Shown here in pieces: positions 21,726-34,539 of a stretch of DNA of 64,000 nucleotides; position 1 is the stretch's first letter, and each line of letters starts with the position of its first letter. Below the pieces are notes generated by a model. The model saw only the letters and a list, made by a program, of their open reading frames with translations. It made no database searches and was not told the origin of the DNA. The position numbers and the translations under genes are program-made. This DNA is from Acholoe squamosa (lineage: Eukaryota > Annelida > Polychaeta > Phyllodocida > Polynoidae), in the NCBI GenBank assembly GCA_949317995.1, contig OX439038.1, positions 38,507,113-38,571,112 of the forward strand. The letters are read 5' to 3'.

Positions 21726-23180
21726 TAAATGTGGGCAGAAAATGAGAAAAGGCCAAAAAAGAAAGTTGTGTGTTTCAGGTGACAAGCTGAAAAGGATTAG
21801 CCAGGGTATGTCCGTTGTTTGTTTGTTTTTTATTTCATATTTTGCTGATATTTTTCAACTGCTCCGATGACTTGTGATTCCAATGATTCACAATCGACTA
21901 ACACTTACCCGTAGTTCACCTTTTCTCCAACAGACCAGGGATGAAAGAGTTCAAGGTTTTCCTTGATTTCAACGTTTTTTTCACTCACTTAAGAAAAATA
22001 AGTTTTCTTGAAAATCCTCTGAAAAAAAGGATAAAGGAGTCATAAATTACCTCTAGAGCTTGCATACATGCACACAGTCAGGTCCCACAACACTGCATAC
22101 AGTGGCAGCATGCCAGTTTTTAGTTCAAGGTTTTCAAGGATTCTCAAGTTTTTCCTTGAAAACTTTCCCCTCTTTATTGGTGTTTGTTCCACTCTTCAGT
22201 GTAGTCTTAGCAGCAAGCTATAGTTCCTATGCTAGAAGAGTGTCGGACAGTATACCCCTTTTCTGCGCGTTATGATTTCACCATGTAACTATATTGGTCA
22301 TTTATTTCCTGCACCCTTTGACCTATCTATATACATAACATTGTAATTGGTCCCTAGGTCGTGTTGCGCAAAGGCACCACTACCAGTAGATCAGGTGGTG
22401 CATATTTTGGGTATGCTATCCGAACAAGACCTTGGAAAACAGCTATATAGTAACATTCTGAAGGGATCCTAGGACATACTCTGCAAAAGGGCCATAATGT
22501 GCACATTTTGGGTATAGTATCCGAACAACATCTTGAAAAACAGCTTTTCCTGTTATTTGAGGACAAACTACACCCTTATACAACACCTACTGCCTCCTCC
22601 CCCCAACCACACAAACCCTATAACACACTTATGGATGGGACTGGAGGGCATATACTGTGCATTTAAAGTTGTTTCCTTTTTCAAGGTTTTTTGTCATCGT
22701 CGACTTTCATCCCTGAACAGACGGCAGAAGCTCTATGCCCATGTTCACAGCATGCTGTAGGCTACATGTATATATAGTGGCCTCTAAAACCCTGCATATA
22801 AGCTGTGGCTTATGGCCCATCTCAGAGGTCCAGGTATTTTTCTGTACAGCACTGCGACATGCTGAAATACTCATCCTCAGGCTTCATCTTTTTTATTTAT
22901 CAATTATTCCGATGGGAAAACGGATGAAGGGACAAGAAGAGATCTTTCTCTTTCTTAAAAAAAAAGAAGACTTAAAGCATCGTTCCTACTTTTGATTCAA
23001 CACGTATCACATGCTAACAAGCCAAGAGAAACCTGTGTAGCAGTGCACTGTTTGGCAAAGACGTGGTTTTAGTTTGCCCGACCCTACCTACCATAAGAGG
23101 GTCCACCCTAGACCTTTTCCATCAGTGTCTAAAAGGCTGTCTTGGAACAACCTTCAGTATAAATGTAGTCGGTCAAGAAC
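21726..23180. other. Non-coding stretch, no gene recognised
   Basis: It contains short repeats such as TTTTGGGTATNNTATCCGAACAA (about 22407 and 22507) and AGTTCAAGGTTTTC blocks (about 21950 and 22123). Frames are short and in low-complexity or stop-rich sequence. Confidence 0.55.
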
Positions 23181-23185
23181 AATCG

Positions 23186-23765
23186 GTGTGATAAGCAAGT
23201 CATGGGCAAAGTTCGTCCATCATTTCAGGGATTAGCAAGTCACGGGCAAAGTTCCTCCATCATTTCAGTGGTTATCAAGTCACGGGCAAAGTTCCTCCAT
23301 CATTTCAGTGCATATGGTTAGCAAGTCACAGGCAAAGTTCCTCCATCATTTCAGTGGTTAGCAAGTTACGGGCAAAGTTCCTCCATCATTTCAGTGCATA
23401 TGGTTAGCAAGTCACAGGCAAAGTTCCTCCATCATTTCCATGGTTAGCAAGTCACGGGCGAAGTTCCTCCATCATTTCAGTGGTTAGCAAGTCACGGGCA
23501 AAGTTCCTCCATCATTTCAGAGGTTAGCAAGTCACGGGCAAAGTTCCTCCATCATTTCAGAGGTTAGCAAGTCACGGGCAAAGTTCCTCCATCATTTCAG
23601 AGGTTAGCAAGTCACGGGCAAGGTTCCTCCATCATTTCAGTGGTTAGCAAGTCACGGGCAAAGTTCCTCCATCATTTCAGAGGTTAGCAAGTCACGGGCA
23701 AAGTTCCTCCATCATTTCAGAGGTTAGCAAGTCACGGGCAAAGTTCCTCCATCATTTCAGGGGTT
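23186..23765 (+). repeat. 40-bp minisatellite, about 14 copies
   Basis: The unit GGTTAGCAAGTCACGGGCAA followed by AGTTCCTCCATCATTTCAGA repeats at a strict 40-bp period over most of the array. Two or three early copies carry a 6-bp CATATG insertion. Copies differ by one or two bases. It is a simple tandem array with no spacers and no associated genes. Confidence 0.95.
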
Positions 23766-26384
23766 ACTTTTTTAGGTGTGACTTATATACCAGGTACATC
23801 CAAATTTGAAAAGATTTTCCGACCGTGTAATCACGCCTTTTTTTTTGGCCTAGACACCTAGTTCAGGGGGATGATAAATCAGTTATAATATTCATATAGA
23901 AATATATTGAGAGTACACAAAAATTCTAGCACATGGATTCTAGCATTTCCCTATATCCCTTATGCAAATACACGTATGATCATATAAATAGTTATGCAAT
24001 ATCAGGATAAGTGGTTATGATTAGAGTCATGCTGACACGAGAGGAGGACTGACATGGGTGGCTGCTAGCTACCCTCGGTGTGTGTGTACCTCGTCTGGCC
24101 CACATTAAGGTGGCACCCAGTGGTTATGATAGGAGAGCAAACATTGCTGACCGACCCACAACAAACACCAGATATCATCACCACTCTCCCACCGCCCCAT
24201 GAGCCTGCTGCATGCCACCAGAGCCCTATGGGTGCACGATCTATCTCACCGGGGTCTATCTCAGTAATTTCTGTGCTCAATCTTTGGTTCTGTTTCCTTC
24301 AGTAATTTTCCCAGAAATCAAGACATTGGTGGTTTTAATGAAGCAAAACTTGTTGCCCAATGCCCGGATCGTGGTCGTGGTCGACTCTGAGGTCCTGCCC
24401 CGTTGCCGTCGGAGGAGGGGTTTTAAATGTTTTCTCCCTCTCATAGACAATGACCTATCACAGAACTAAAAAAAAGAAGAAAGATCTGAATACAATATTT
24501 CATCTCAAAATCAATTAGATATGCACAAACTGTAGTTGGATGTGACTCCATCTTAATCCGCCAGTGGGCGCTCACTTGTCACACAATGATGCTTAGGTTA
24601 AGGACTTTATGATAAGAGGCCAACTTCTCAACCCGCATTGATCACATGTACATGTGTATGATATATTCTACATGTGGGCCTGCTCTGCCATTTGTAAGTA
24701 ACATTCATGGTGAGTAGGGTGAGGTAAGCTCCCGGGGTAAGCTTCGTATGAACAGTTATGGTCATAATTACAGGCACCATGTCCGGTAGGGACCGTGCTA
24801 CCAGTATGTATATGGATTTAGAGTAAGGCATAAAGACAATATCACCATGACCACAGGGTAATTACTGCAGGCAGCTAATATAATGTCTATTGGTATAACA
24901 CTAGGAACAGGAGAGGAATTTTAGAATCCATCTAATTATTCCGATGTCAGAATATCTGTTTGTCCATGCAAGCCATGGTCCAAATCAATTTTTCTTATGG
25001 TCTCAAGTTACCTAGAAGCTGTGAAAATCAAATTGGAAATATTGGATATGGGTGTTTTGGAACACTAGTTTGTAGTGTGAATAGTGTCTGAAACTGTGAT
25101 CTGGCAGTTGGTGTCTGCAGGCAGTTTGATAGGCCAGTTCAGGCTGAGTAACAACTGGGCCTTCACACTCCAGCTAAGAGTAGGCAGGGTTGTTAACAAA
25201 CTAGGGTCTGTAAATAGATCATGTCCTGAAAGAGCAGTCCATACAGGTGCAGAGGGTTGTCTGGTCACACTGTAAATAGCACCAATTAAGACACATGTTT
25301 GAGTTTGCCTGTACCAAAAAAACTATAGAAGGGGACCCCCGGGAGGCCCCTCACAGAGGTCCCTTTTCCAGTGTTGATCCACATATGCACATTAAATCCT
25401 CATTAGCTTGTAGGGGCTTGCATCAAATAACTTCTCCATAAGATATGTGTTGTAGGTCATACTTAGGTACACCCCTGTTATGCGAATAACAGTGGATGGT
25501 GAATACTGTGTTCAGTATGCACCATGAAAGGTATACCAATTGATAAATCACATTCAATAGACTAGATAGCTCAGCTTGATCTTTTTACAGATGGTTTGTT
25601 TGTGGCATCCAGTTCATTGTCCTTCAAATAAGCCAGATAACACTCTGTAATCTAGTAAGTTAAGGTCACTGTTAGACCAAAATCAGGGGTGTGTGGGAAC
25701 TCCTCTGTGCACAAAATATAGAGGCCTTACCTGTTAGCCTGCCACCTAGTGCCTTCTCCTGTACTTAATAACACAAGTATGTACAGGTTGCAGAACACCA
25801 ATTGACGGGAGTTGGCAGCAGGAGACACTTTGTAGCTCCGCACTGAAGGGTGTTGTACAATGATTATTGGTCTAAAATCTGACAGTGGGTAGGCAAACCA
25901 GGTATCAAATTAATCGTTAGGGTGTATATTAATGGATTTGAGTGTTATTTAGGCTGATATTTGATGGTAAGTTGAGGGGGGTGCACTCTATTTAATTAGA
26001 GAATTTATTGAAATCATTCACTGCAAAACCCCCAAATCTGGGTATGTCCGCACTCTAAGGCCTATAGCATGAAAGTTAATCACATTGTATCACATGCCAT
26101 GGCCCTAAATTATTGGTAAAAATGTATATCTACAAGAAAATAATAGTAGCTAAGCCCAGATACTTGCACAAGTATTTTATTTTCGCCCAAATGCTATATA
26201 GGCCAACAGGGGAAAAATAATTAGTGTTCTGCAGCCTACAACCACAGCCTCACGATCTGACATGCTGCCCCATGTATCCAGCATGTACTGAGTTATCCTA
26301 AAGTGGTAATGTGGTCAGCCATGTAGACATGGATTCCAGCATGGGTGTGCACGGGTTATCCTTTCTCTATGACTATTGGGACGC
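23766..26384. other. Non-coding stretch, no gene recognised
   Basis: I see no convincing exon, RNA gene or transposon end here. Frames at 24065-24470 and 25065-25275 overlap on both strands and have no recognisable protein features. Confidence 0.55.
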
Positions 26385-27135
26385 TTGTATCATATTAGAG
26401 GAGCAGCACAGGAGGCCCTCTGGGGTCATTTAATTCGTAAGATTACTGACAGCTATAAGTTGTTTTTTTATGTTGTCCACTGTCTCTGGGTATGGAAAAG
26501 TAATGTTTGACCAATGAAAGCTCGTGCAGTCACTGAGAAATCTGCAATTCTTTACAACCATCTCTTGAAATTTTAGCCTCGTTTTTAAGAGCTAAAATAC
26601 ACATTGGTCTACCTGTTCTGGCACTAATATTCATCTTACAACAATTCTAATGGTACCTACCCCCACTAAATTGGACCCAACGATCACATTGCAGCCAACC
26701 ATTTGTTGCTAAGACAAGCGGTTACCTAGCAACAGTTGATTTTAGCTAGCAACGGACCCTTTCCTGAGACAAAGAAAGACCTTTCCTTGGAATGACTTAC
26801 AGAATGGAGATTATGACTATTGCTTCTCATTTTGGTATTCAGAGGGTCCATGCCATTGTAGAAAATGTAATATTGTACCAAAACACAGTGTGCTAATCAG
26901 GGAATGTAGAAAAAAAAATGATATAGCAAGCATAATGAAAACATGCAATTTCAGCATTATCTTCTATTGGAAAAATATTATTTAATGGATAATTGTAGTG
27001 TGCCTTATATCCTCAAAAACATCTGAGGCTTTCACTTTACTCCTAGAGCTGATTGCCTAGCAACAACAAATTTACTTAGCAAACTATATTGAGACATATA
27101 TTCATAAAAAGACATTTGGATTTGATGAGAACTAA

Positions 27136-27457
27136 GGGAGTGATCATTTTTTAACAACAGGGGGGGGCTGGTGGGTTTGCGCGCGGACGCGCGAAAAAAA
27201 TTTTGACCCCCCCCTCTCAAGGGGGTAAAATTTTTTCGACCCCCCCCCATAAGGGACAAAAATCGCGCGCGAACGTCCCCTTTTAGCCTATAGTAATGCG
27301 CGGGGTTTTCCACTGAAAACAGGTGAAATTATTTTGACCCCCCCCATCAGAGGTATTGAAAAAATTCTGACCCCCCCCGGTCAAGGGGTTGAAAAAATTC
27401 TGACCCCCCCCCTCAAACCCACCGGCCCCCCCCTGTTGTTAAAAAGTGATCACTCCC
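27136..27457. mobile_element. Harbinger-like MITE, GGGAGTGATCA family (copy 1)
   Basis: Ends GGGAGTGATCA(T/C)TTTTTAACAACAGGGGGGG are inverted at the two sides. TAA is duplicated (27133-27135 and 27458-27460), matching the T(A/T)A target of PIF/Harbinger. The interior consists of C-rich runs alternating with AAAATTTTTTGACC-like blocks and a GCGCGCGGACGCGCG palindrome. It has no ORF. Confidence 0.85.
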
Positions 27458-29291
27458 TAAGCATCCATGGACTCAATGTATTTGAAAACAATTATACCCC
27501 CAAAAATAGGAAATAATTTTTTTTAAAAATTGTGCAGTTGGTTATTGTTTAGAAAGTACTAGCTTTTGCATAGCAAGTAGCCTACCAACTGACACACAGA
27601 TGCTCCAGAAATGAAAAGATATCTGCCAGGTATTCTAGTGATCACAGGGGCTTCTTACTAAAGATGTCTATTGCTGGGCAAGAGACATCATGAGTGTATT
27701 GTTTGTAAGCCAACCACATTCCAAGGTCCATGTGATAGCCAAGTTCATGTACATGTGTATAATATAAAGGTAGATCCAATGAGATTCAAATATTAGTAAG
27801 CTATATTTGCTTGAAATATATGATCCTATCATAAAATGTCCCCGTAGAAAAAAAAAGAAATCACCCAGCTACTCATTTCCTTTTTCTATTTTGGAAAATG
27901 ATATAAACCATACCTAGTGGCCTAAAAATATTAGATTACTACTATTCTATAGTATGGTATTCCCAATTATAAGCTGGACCCTGAGTCAAAGTAATATACT
28001 TCGAGCTGCAGCCAGAGCCTGAAATGACCTATAAGCCACATCTTATACAGGGGCTTCATACAAGTTCTGCAGACTTAAATACAAAATCAACTGTCACTAC
28101 TTTGGCTCAAGATACCATCAGCAAAGTATCATTGAAAGCAGCTTATGTATCGGGTTGAGGTGACAGGTCAGTCTATGATTTATGTGCATCTCATACGAGT
28201 CTCAGAACACAGATGATATCTTAATATTTCATTGGGTGTCATTTTGTAACCTGCCATACCTTAGTAATTGCTGTTATGATAAGTGTGACATGAAGTCTAT
28301 GTGCTTGATTACCCACTATCAGTGGTATCATTCTATTCCTGTCAAGGAAAAGTCAGGGAATTCTACCAACATTAACATGTCAAGACAAGTCGCTATCAAG
28401 AGCTATATTAACCGTAGATCCAATCAGCCACAAGGCATATACCAGTGTATACAAAGTCATATCAAATATACAGACTGATTCAAATTACCTACTGATAATG
28501 ATCAAAGCTCTCCCACCAAAATGGTAAGGCTAAAATTAAATATTGCCCCTATGTGCTGTTACATGCCATCATACATAACACATAATCACCATCTTGAACT
28601 CTCTCATTCTAAAGCATACAAAGAATATCCTGGGTATTCTGAGGCTTGGTAAATATCTTGCTTCCAGTATGTAGAACTACCTATTAATTAATCCTTTTGA
28701 GTGATATTTAGCAACATTATTAGAATAAATTAATGACCAAGGATTAGAATTATAGGAACTGTAACAAGAAGGGACTCCTTATGTACCTAATACTACCATA
28801 GAATCATGTGTAAATAGCATGGCTTCTACATAAATCCAACCCTTGTCTTGTCATATACAATGTAGGATCCCCTATGCCTCGTAGCCTTAGCCTCAAGTCA
28901 ATTACCTTAGGCCAATGCTTAGAGTATTGGTCTGTGACTTTGGGTGTGTGTAGAGGGTGATGAAATTACCTCCTTATGGTCATTAAATGCCTTCATATGT
29001 CATTCTTCTCCAATGAAATGCTATTCAGTCCTTTAGCAAATGCTACATCAATGTATCATGCCAAGCCTTCCAAGTATCTCAGTACCAACTGAGAAGGTGG
29101 AGTGTAAAAATGAATGTTCAAATGCAAAAGCCTATCATGAATGTACATGTGGCAATGCCCTGAAATATGTAGGCTATAGTAGTTCCATTACTTCACTTTG
29201 AACATATCTGGATAGAATGTTAATTGTTATATGGATGTTTTCCATCATCTAGATGATGATCACTGGTGACGGACAGATGGTCTATGTCTTT

Positions 29292-29628
29292 TTAACTCTT
29301 TCCAGCCAGCTAGTGCATTAATGCACTACCAGGTCAAATATGGCTAGTACATTAATGCACTATGAGGAGAGCATTTAAAGTAACTAATAACATTATTCTG
29401 GGCCCCATCAATAATTATTTTCAATAAGTAATGCCAGGTATCATGGTATCATATGAAAGGAAACTACATACAGATTACAAATCAGTCATTTTTGTATACA
29501 TTTCACAAACATTGGTTCTATTCCTGAGGTCACCCTTACACCATGTATCAATATATATTTGCCCGGGACCTCAATCTGCTGTATTTTAGGGACTTTTAAC
29601 AATGATAGAGCTGGCTGGAAAGAGTTAA
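29292..29628. mobile_element. piggyBac-like MITE (TTAA target)
   Basis: TTAA at 29292-29295 and 29625-29628 encloses ends CTCTTTCCAGCCAGCT that are a perfect 16-bp inverted pair. TTAA duplication plus C(T/C)CTTT ends fit piggyBac-derived MITEs. Near the left end the palindrome TGCATTAATGCA and a one-base variant of it form a direct repeat (about 29314-29363). It has no transposase. Confidence 0.85.
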
Positions 29629-30036
29629 GAACATATCTATGGCCTAAAATAAAGTCCTAGCTAATGTCTTGTAACATGACCTTCCAGCAAGGAGAATGGT
29701 CACGGGTAGGGTCTTTTGGTTAGTTTGCTAGGCACTTTCTGTTTGTTGGATCATATGGCTGGTACTTATAGCTGAGTCCTACCAGTAAGGCTCTGGAAAG
29801 GTCCACTTCTGCCAACAGAAGTGATCTTATAAAGCAGCTTATTCACCATTGACAGAATGATGATATAAATTGCAAGATCCATGCAATCACAGTTATCTGA
29901 TGTTGCTAGATTAAGCTAGATTTCCTTAGTAGAACTTATAGAGAAGGTTTGTGACAGAATAATCATCACACATTATCTCTAATTCTGATCAAAATCTACA
30001 TAATATTATAAATAACATAATTTAGAGTAATGCTGC

Positions 30037-30328
30037 TTAAAGGCCTTTCAAATATTACGTAACACAATTTTGACTACTTTTTGACCCCCCTCCCCCCTTG
30101 TAACAATATTCCTAAATTTATTTGATTCTTCTCAATTTAACAAGAATTATAGGATGATCTCTAAAATCACACTAAAATGTTTGTAAATTGTCAAATTTAG
30201 CCATGTGATGTATTCCTCATTTTTATCATGTAACACTTGGGCAGACCCCCCCTCTCTCTGTAACAAAGTGTAACAAACTTCATGATCCCCTCCCCTACTG
30301 TGTTACGTAATATTTGAATGGCCCCTTA
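30037..30328. mobile_element. Harbinger-like MITE with TTCAAATATTACGTAACAC ends
   Basis: Terminal inverted repeats of about 25 bp share TTCAAATATTACGTAACAC (mismatches only in the outer GGCC(T/A) part). TTA is duplicated at 30037-30039 and 30326-30328. The element, 30040-30325, has two internal pyrimidine runs and no ORF. A 3-bp TTA target suggests PIF/Harbinger mobilisation. Confidence 0.8.
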
Positions 30329-31410
30329 GCAAATATTTAATTGCTAAGATGTAAACAGGTCTAGCAATAAGGCTTTGGCAGCACAATTTCAGATTTATTT
30401 TCTTTATAAATCGATGGGTTCCATAATCATGTTTTCATATCTGAGTAGAGCAGTTGTCTGTTGGTGAGCCACTTGCTAAACAAAGGCTAGCAAGGTTTCA
30501 CCACTTGCTAAACAAAAGCTAGCAAGGTTTAAGCAAGTGCCAACTCTTGAGTATTGAACAACTATCTGACACATTTCCTATTACATTAGGGATATTTCTA
30601 ACAAGATCTACTCAGTTCTGAAGAAATTGAGTCCAATGATGGTTAACTTTCTTCACAATAATACATATTTGTCTATGAACAAGCTCCTTTGTATAAGTTG
30701 CTATGTAAATTTGTTGCTAAGGAATCACTACCCCACAAGTAGAGTAAAACCTCAAATGTATTCTCATTTCATCATTTTCAGGATATAAGACACACTACAA
30801 TTGTCTAGTAAAGAATATTTTGCCAATAGAGGAATATGCTGAAGTCGCATGTTTTCATTATACTTGCTATAGGTCTATCTTTTTTTTCTATATTTTCTGA
30901 TCAGCACACTGTATTTTGGTACAATATTGCATTTTCTTTTAGTTTGCATGGAGCTTCTGGATAGCAAAATGAGAAACAGTATCCATGATCTCCATTCTGT
31001 AAGTCATTCCTAGGAATGGTCTTTCTTTGTCTCGGAAAGGGTCCGTTGCTAGCTAAAATCAGCCGTTGCTAGGTAACCGCTTGTCCTAGCAACAAATGGT
31101 TGGCTCCAATGCGATCGTTAGGTCCAATTTAGGGGGGGTAAGTACCTTTGGAATTGTTGTAAGATGAATATTAGTGCTAGAACAGGGTGATCAATATGTA
31201 TTTTAGCTCTTAAAAACGAGGCTAAAATTTCAAGAGATGGTTGTATAGAATTGCAGATTTCTCAGTGACTGCACGAGCTTTCATTGGTCAAACATCACTT
31301 TTCCATACCCGGAGACATTGGACAACATAAAAAAACAAGTTATAGCTATCAGTAATCTTAAGAATTAAACTCCTAAAATATCACTCTTTTGAAGGACTTG
31401 CTGCTCTACT

Positions 31411-33940
31411 ATATGGTTCACCATTTGTTTCCAGGGTATAGAGCCCCAGAGAAAGACAACTCGTACTCCAATATGTAAAGTCTCCTATCTGCGTGCTTAC
31501 TAACAACTACTTGCAGATGATATAGTAGATGTATTATACTCATAATACTGCTTTGTTATCCCTTATTATAGTAACATGTATTCTGTAAGACACCACAACA
31601 TTCATGGAAGCTTCTCAGAATCTGACAAAGACAACCCACATTTGCAAGCTATGCATGGCTAAAGTATAGTGTACAAATATAATTCATGATCATTATGGGA
31701 ACAGTAATTTACTATTGGATATATTAAAATAAGATCAGACGAAAGGGTCCCTGAAACATGCTCAATAGAAATCCCACCACCGATCTATCTCCAATAATAT
31801 AAAAGGGAAGTTTTACATACATAGAAAAATGCTTTTCTATAACCAGGGTGCGTACAGTAGATAATTCACCAGTTGTCCTGCACTGGCCTCTCACCTGTAG
31901 TTAGGGCCAGATTGTTAATAATGGACGGACAACGAAATAGATGTATCAATATTGGCACTGAAATACATGTATCAATATTAGCACTGAAATACATGTATCA
32001 TAAACACTGCATCCTGCACATTTGCCAAGGTTGGCAAAGCATGACATTGTTGTTGATTTTTCCACACAGCAGTCTGAAAGTGTATTTGATATTTAAAGTA
32101 TGTGCATTTCATGGGACATTTATTACATGTAATTGTGGGCAGTGCCAGACCAACTTCTTTCTGCTCATAGACATACAACAGATAGAATACTAGGGTAACA
32201 TTAATCTCAAGGACTAGAACCGTAGTTCAAATAAAGGCCCTTCTCATATGTCAGGGGTTCACTAAGATTTAAAGCCACAAGCACCGGTGCGTTTACAGGA
32301 GCCTCAATGGTATGTATTGGGTGTTTACTGTCTATCTAACTATAACAGAAAGGAGCATTATGTTAACTGTGTGTGCCAGTCGGCTTTTACTCCTTCCACA
32401 AGGCAGACCTGGGTGATATGAGGTTTGTTCTGACACCTGAGGAATGATAAAAAGGTGGTTCTTTTGAAGAGAGTATATGTCTATTGACATGATAGGTCGT
32501 TTTATAACATGTCTGACTGCATCTCACAGCTTGAGGAAATATGTCTGAATCCCTATACGGGCCCACCTTTCAGGAATCTTACATACATGCCTTTGTGGAC
32601 TGGGAAATATCAAGTTGCGCCCTGTTTTGAGGGGGGCCACTGAATCAGATGAAGGTAAAGAGGGTAAACATTACCACAGGGTCAGGTGTGAGAGGCAGCC
32701 CTCAGTTCGACAATGCTCGGACACATATTGCATAAGTGATATCTTTATCTTAAGTTGTTAAATGGAAATACGAAATACATATTGCTATGGTAAATCATGA
32801 AAATAAAATCGATGTAGCTGCTATAGGGGTAAAGCGCAATTCAGCCAATGCTCGGCATCTCTGACATGGTGGAATTAAACAGATGAGTGTCTACTGTAGT
32901 CTCTTTATGCTAGGATACATTCTGAAGTGTCCTACCAGACGAGGCCATTTGGGCAGATAGCAGTGGCCACCAGACGGCAGCAGTGGCCACCAGACGGCAG
33001 CGGACTTCCTGTGCCCAGCACTCCACCTGCTGCACCCCCTGGTGGCAGTTGTAAAGGAGGCAGCTCCTGTCCACTCCAGCAGGCTTTGTGTACCAGTAGA
33101 AGACGGAGATGTGTCTGGTTGTGAAGCTTTTGTAGGACCCCGCTAGTTGGAAGTTGTAAGGAGACTTTGACCTGTCCACCTCAATAGTGACATGAGGTGG
33201 TGGATCAGATGTACAACGATTGGGGGGGGGGGGTGACCAGTGGACAGAGGGGACACACCATAGGACACTATACCTGTTCTCTACCTGACTTCTGGCCACT
33301 CTAATGTGTCCCTCTCCAGCTACTAAACTGTCTCTGGTTCGTTTCGCTCATTTCTTGTTTGAATGCACTCGGGGTGAATTGCAATTGTTAAATACATTCA
33401 AAGGCAGGGGTCCTTCATCCCAGAAAACTTAATCTTGGCCTCCTATAGTTCGGGGTCACGACCGTGGTAAAAGATCCATCTCTCGGGCAGTATGGACTGA
33501 CATTCTCGCCAAAATTTTGTACAAATCTCTTAACTTTAGAGAAACAAATTATGAACATGGTACTACAATTGAATTAATCAGCTATGGATGATGCTGCTGC
33601 AACCGTTTCTCCCCGATCTTCACGACCCTCTAATCTAAAATGAATGAATAGATAAATCAAATTGTCTTGCATTCATTTTAATTAGGCGTTATTCATCTGC
33701 GACACATATGATCCAACCATAGATCTATCATCTATACATTCGTGTGGAACCAGATTGGCATTCTTTTTATTGGTCTAAGACGGGTAGATACCACTTAATT
33801 CGTCGTCCTATAACATCACATTATTTATTTGATAGGGTTTACGTTTAGTAGACTGCCATCTTCAAAGGTCTGTCGAGCTTGGACTGGAGTCCCATTTAGA
33901 GGCCCCTTTAGGATCTCCCTTCCCACGCCTATAGTGGCGC
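31411..33940. other. Non-coding stretch, no gene recognised
   Basis: Short frames only. AATATTGGCACTGAAATACATGTATCA is repeated (about 31949 and 31976), and GTGGCCACCAGACGGCAGCA is repeated at 32965 and 32983. The 129-codon minus-strand frame at 32910-33299 overlaps a G10 run and has no recognisable domain. Confidence 0.55.
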
Positions 33941-33944
33941 TACT

Positions 33945-34535
33945 GTGGGTGCTGGGGTCTGTTACCCACCTTACACCACTTGTAGTGGGTGCTGGGGTCT
34001 GTTACCCCCCCTTACACCACTTGTAGTGGGTGCTGGGGTCTGTTACCCACATTACACCACTTGTAGTGGGTGCTGGGGTCTGTTACCCCCCTTACACCAC
34101 TTGTAGTGGGTGCTGGGGTCTGTTACCCCCCCCTTACACCACTTGTAGTGGGTGCTGGGGTCTGTTACCCCCCCCCCCCCTTACACCACTTGAAGTGGGT
34201 GCTGGGGTCTGTTAACCCCCCTTACACCACTTGTAGTGGGTGCTGGGGTCTGTTACCCCCCTTACACCACTTGTAGTGGGTGCTGGGGTCTGTTACCCCC
34301 CCTTACACCACTTGTAGTGGGTGCTGGGGTCTGTTACCCCCCCCCCCCCTTACACCACTTGTAGTGGGTGCTGGGGTCTGTTACCCCCCTTACACCACTT
34401 GTAGTGGGTGCTGGGGTCTGTTACCCCCCCCCCCCCTTACACCACTTGTAGTGGGTGCTGGGGTCTGTTACCCCCCCTTACACCACTTGTAGTGGGTGCT
34501 GGGGTCTGTTACCCCCCTTACACCACTTGTAGTGG
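33945..34535 (+). repeat. Minisatellite of about 40-48 bp with variable C runs, about 14 copies
   Basis: The unit CTTACACCACTTGTAGTGGG followed by TGCTGGGGTCTGTTACCCCC repeats, with the C run varying from about 5 to 13 bases, which explains the length variation. Each unit contains the hairpin CCACT-TGT-AGTGG. Frames spanning it are artefacts. Confidence 0.95.
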
Positions 34536-34539
34536 GACA

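Larger units (their letters stand above)
26385..31410. repeat. Large imperfect inverted repeat of about 5 kb
   Basis: The left arm (about 26385-27620) is the reverse complement of the right arm (about 30430-31410). Anchors include TGACCAATGAAAGCTCGTGC, TAGCCTCGTTTTTAAGAGCT, the GGTTACCTAGCAAC/GTTGCTAGGTAACC block, the sequence around TTGGACTCAAT, and an AGCAAGT(A/G)GC block. Identity looks like roughly 80-85 per cent, so it is old. The left arm was later interrupted by a MITE (27136-27457), and the spacer holds two others. No ORF of transposase size lies in the spacer. It may be a decayed element with very long inverted repeats or an ancient inverted duplication. Confidence 0.8.

Noticed and set aside
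23186..23765. Regular 40-bp repeats resembling a CRISPR array
   Set aside because: There are no variable spacers between repeats, no cas-like genes and the setting is eukaryotic; it is a plain minisatellite.
26385..31410. Autonomous DNA transposon between the long inverted arms
   Set aside because: No open frame of transposase size or recognisable catalytic motif in the spacer.
32910..33299. 129-codon minus-strand ORF as a gene
   Set aside because: It crosses a G10 run, has no recognisable domain, and overlaps a plus-strand frame of similar quality.
34030..34492. 'MLGSVTPLTPLVVGAG' repeat protein
   Set aside because: It is translated minisatellite with frame changes at each C-run length change.
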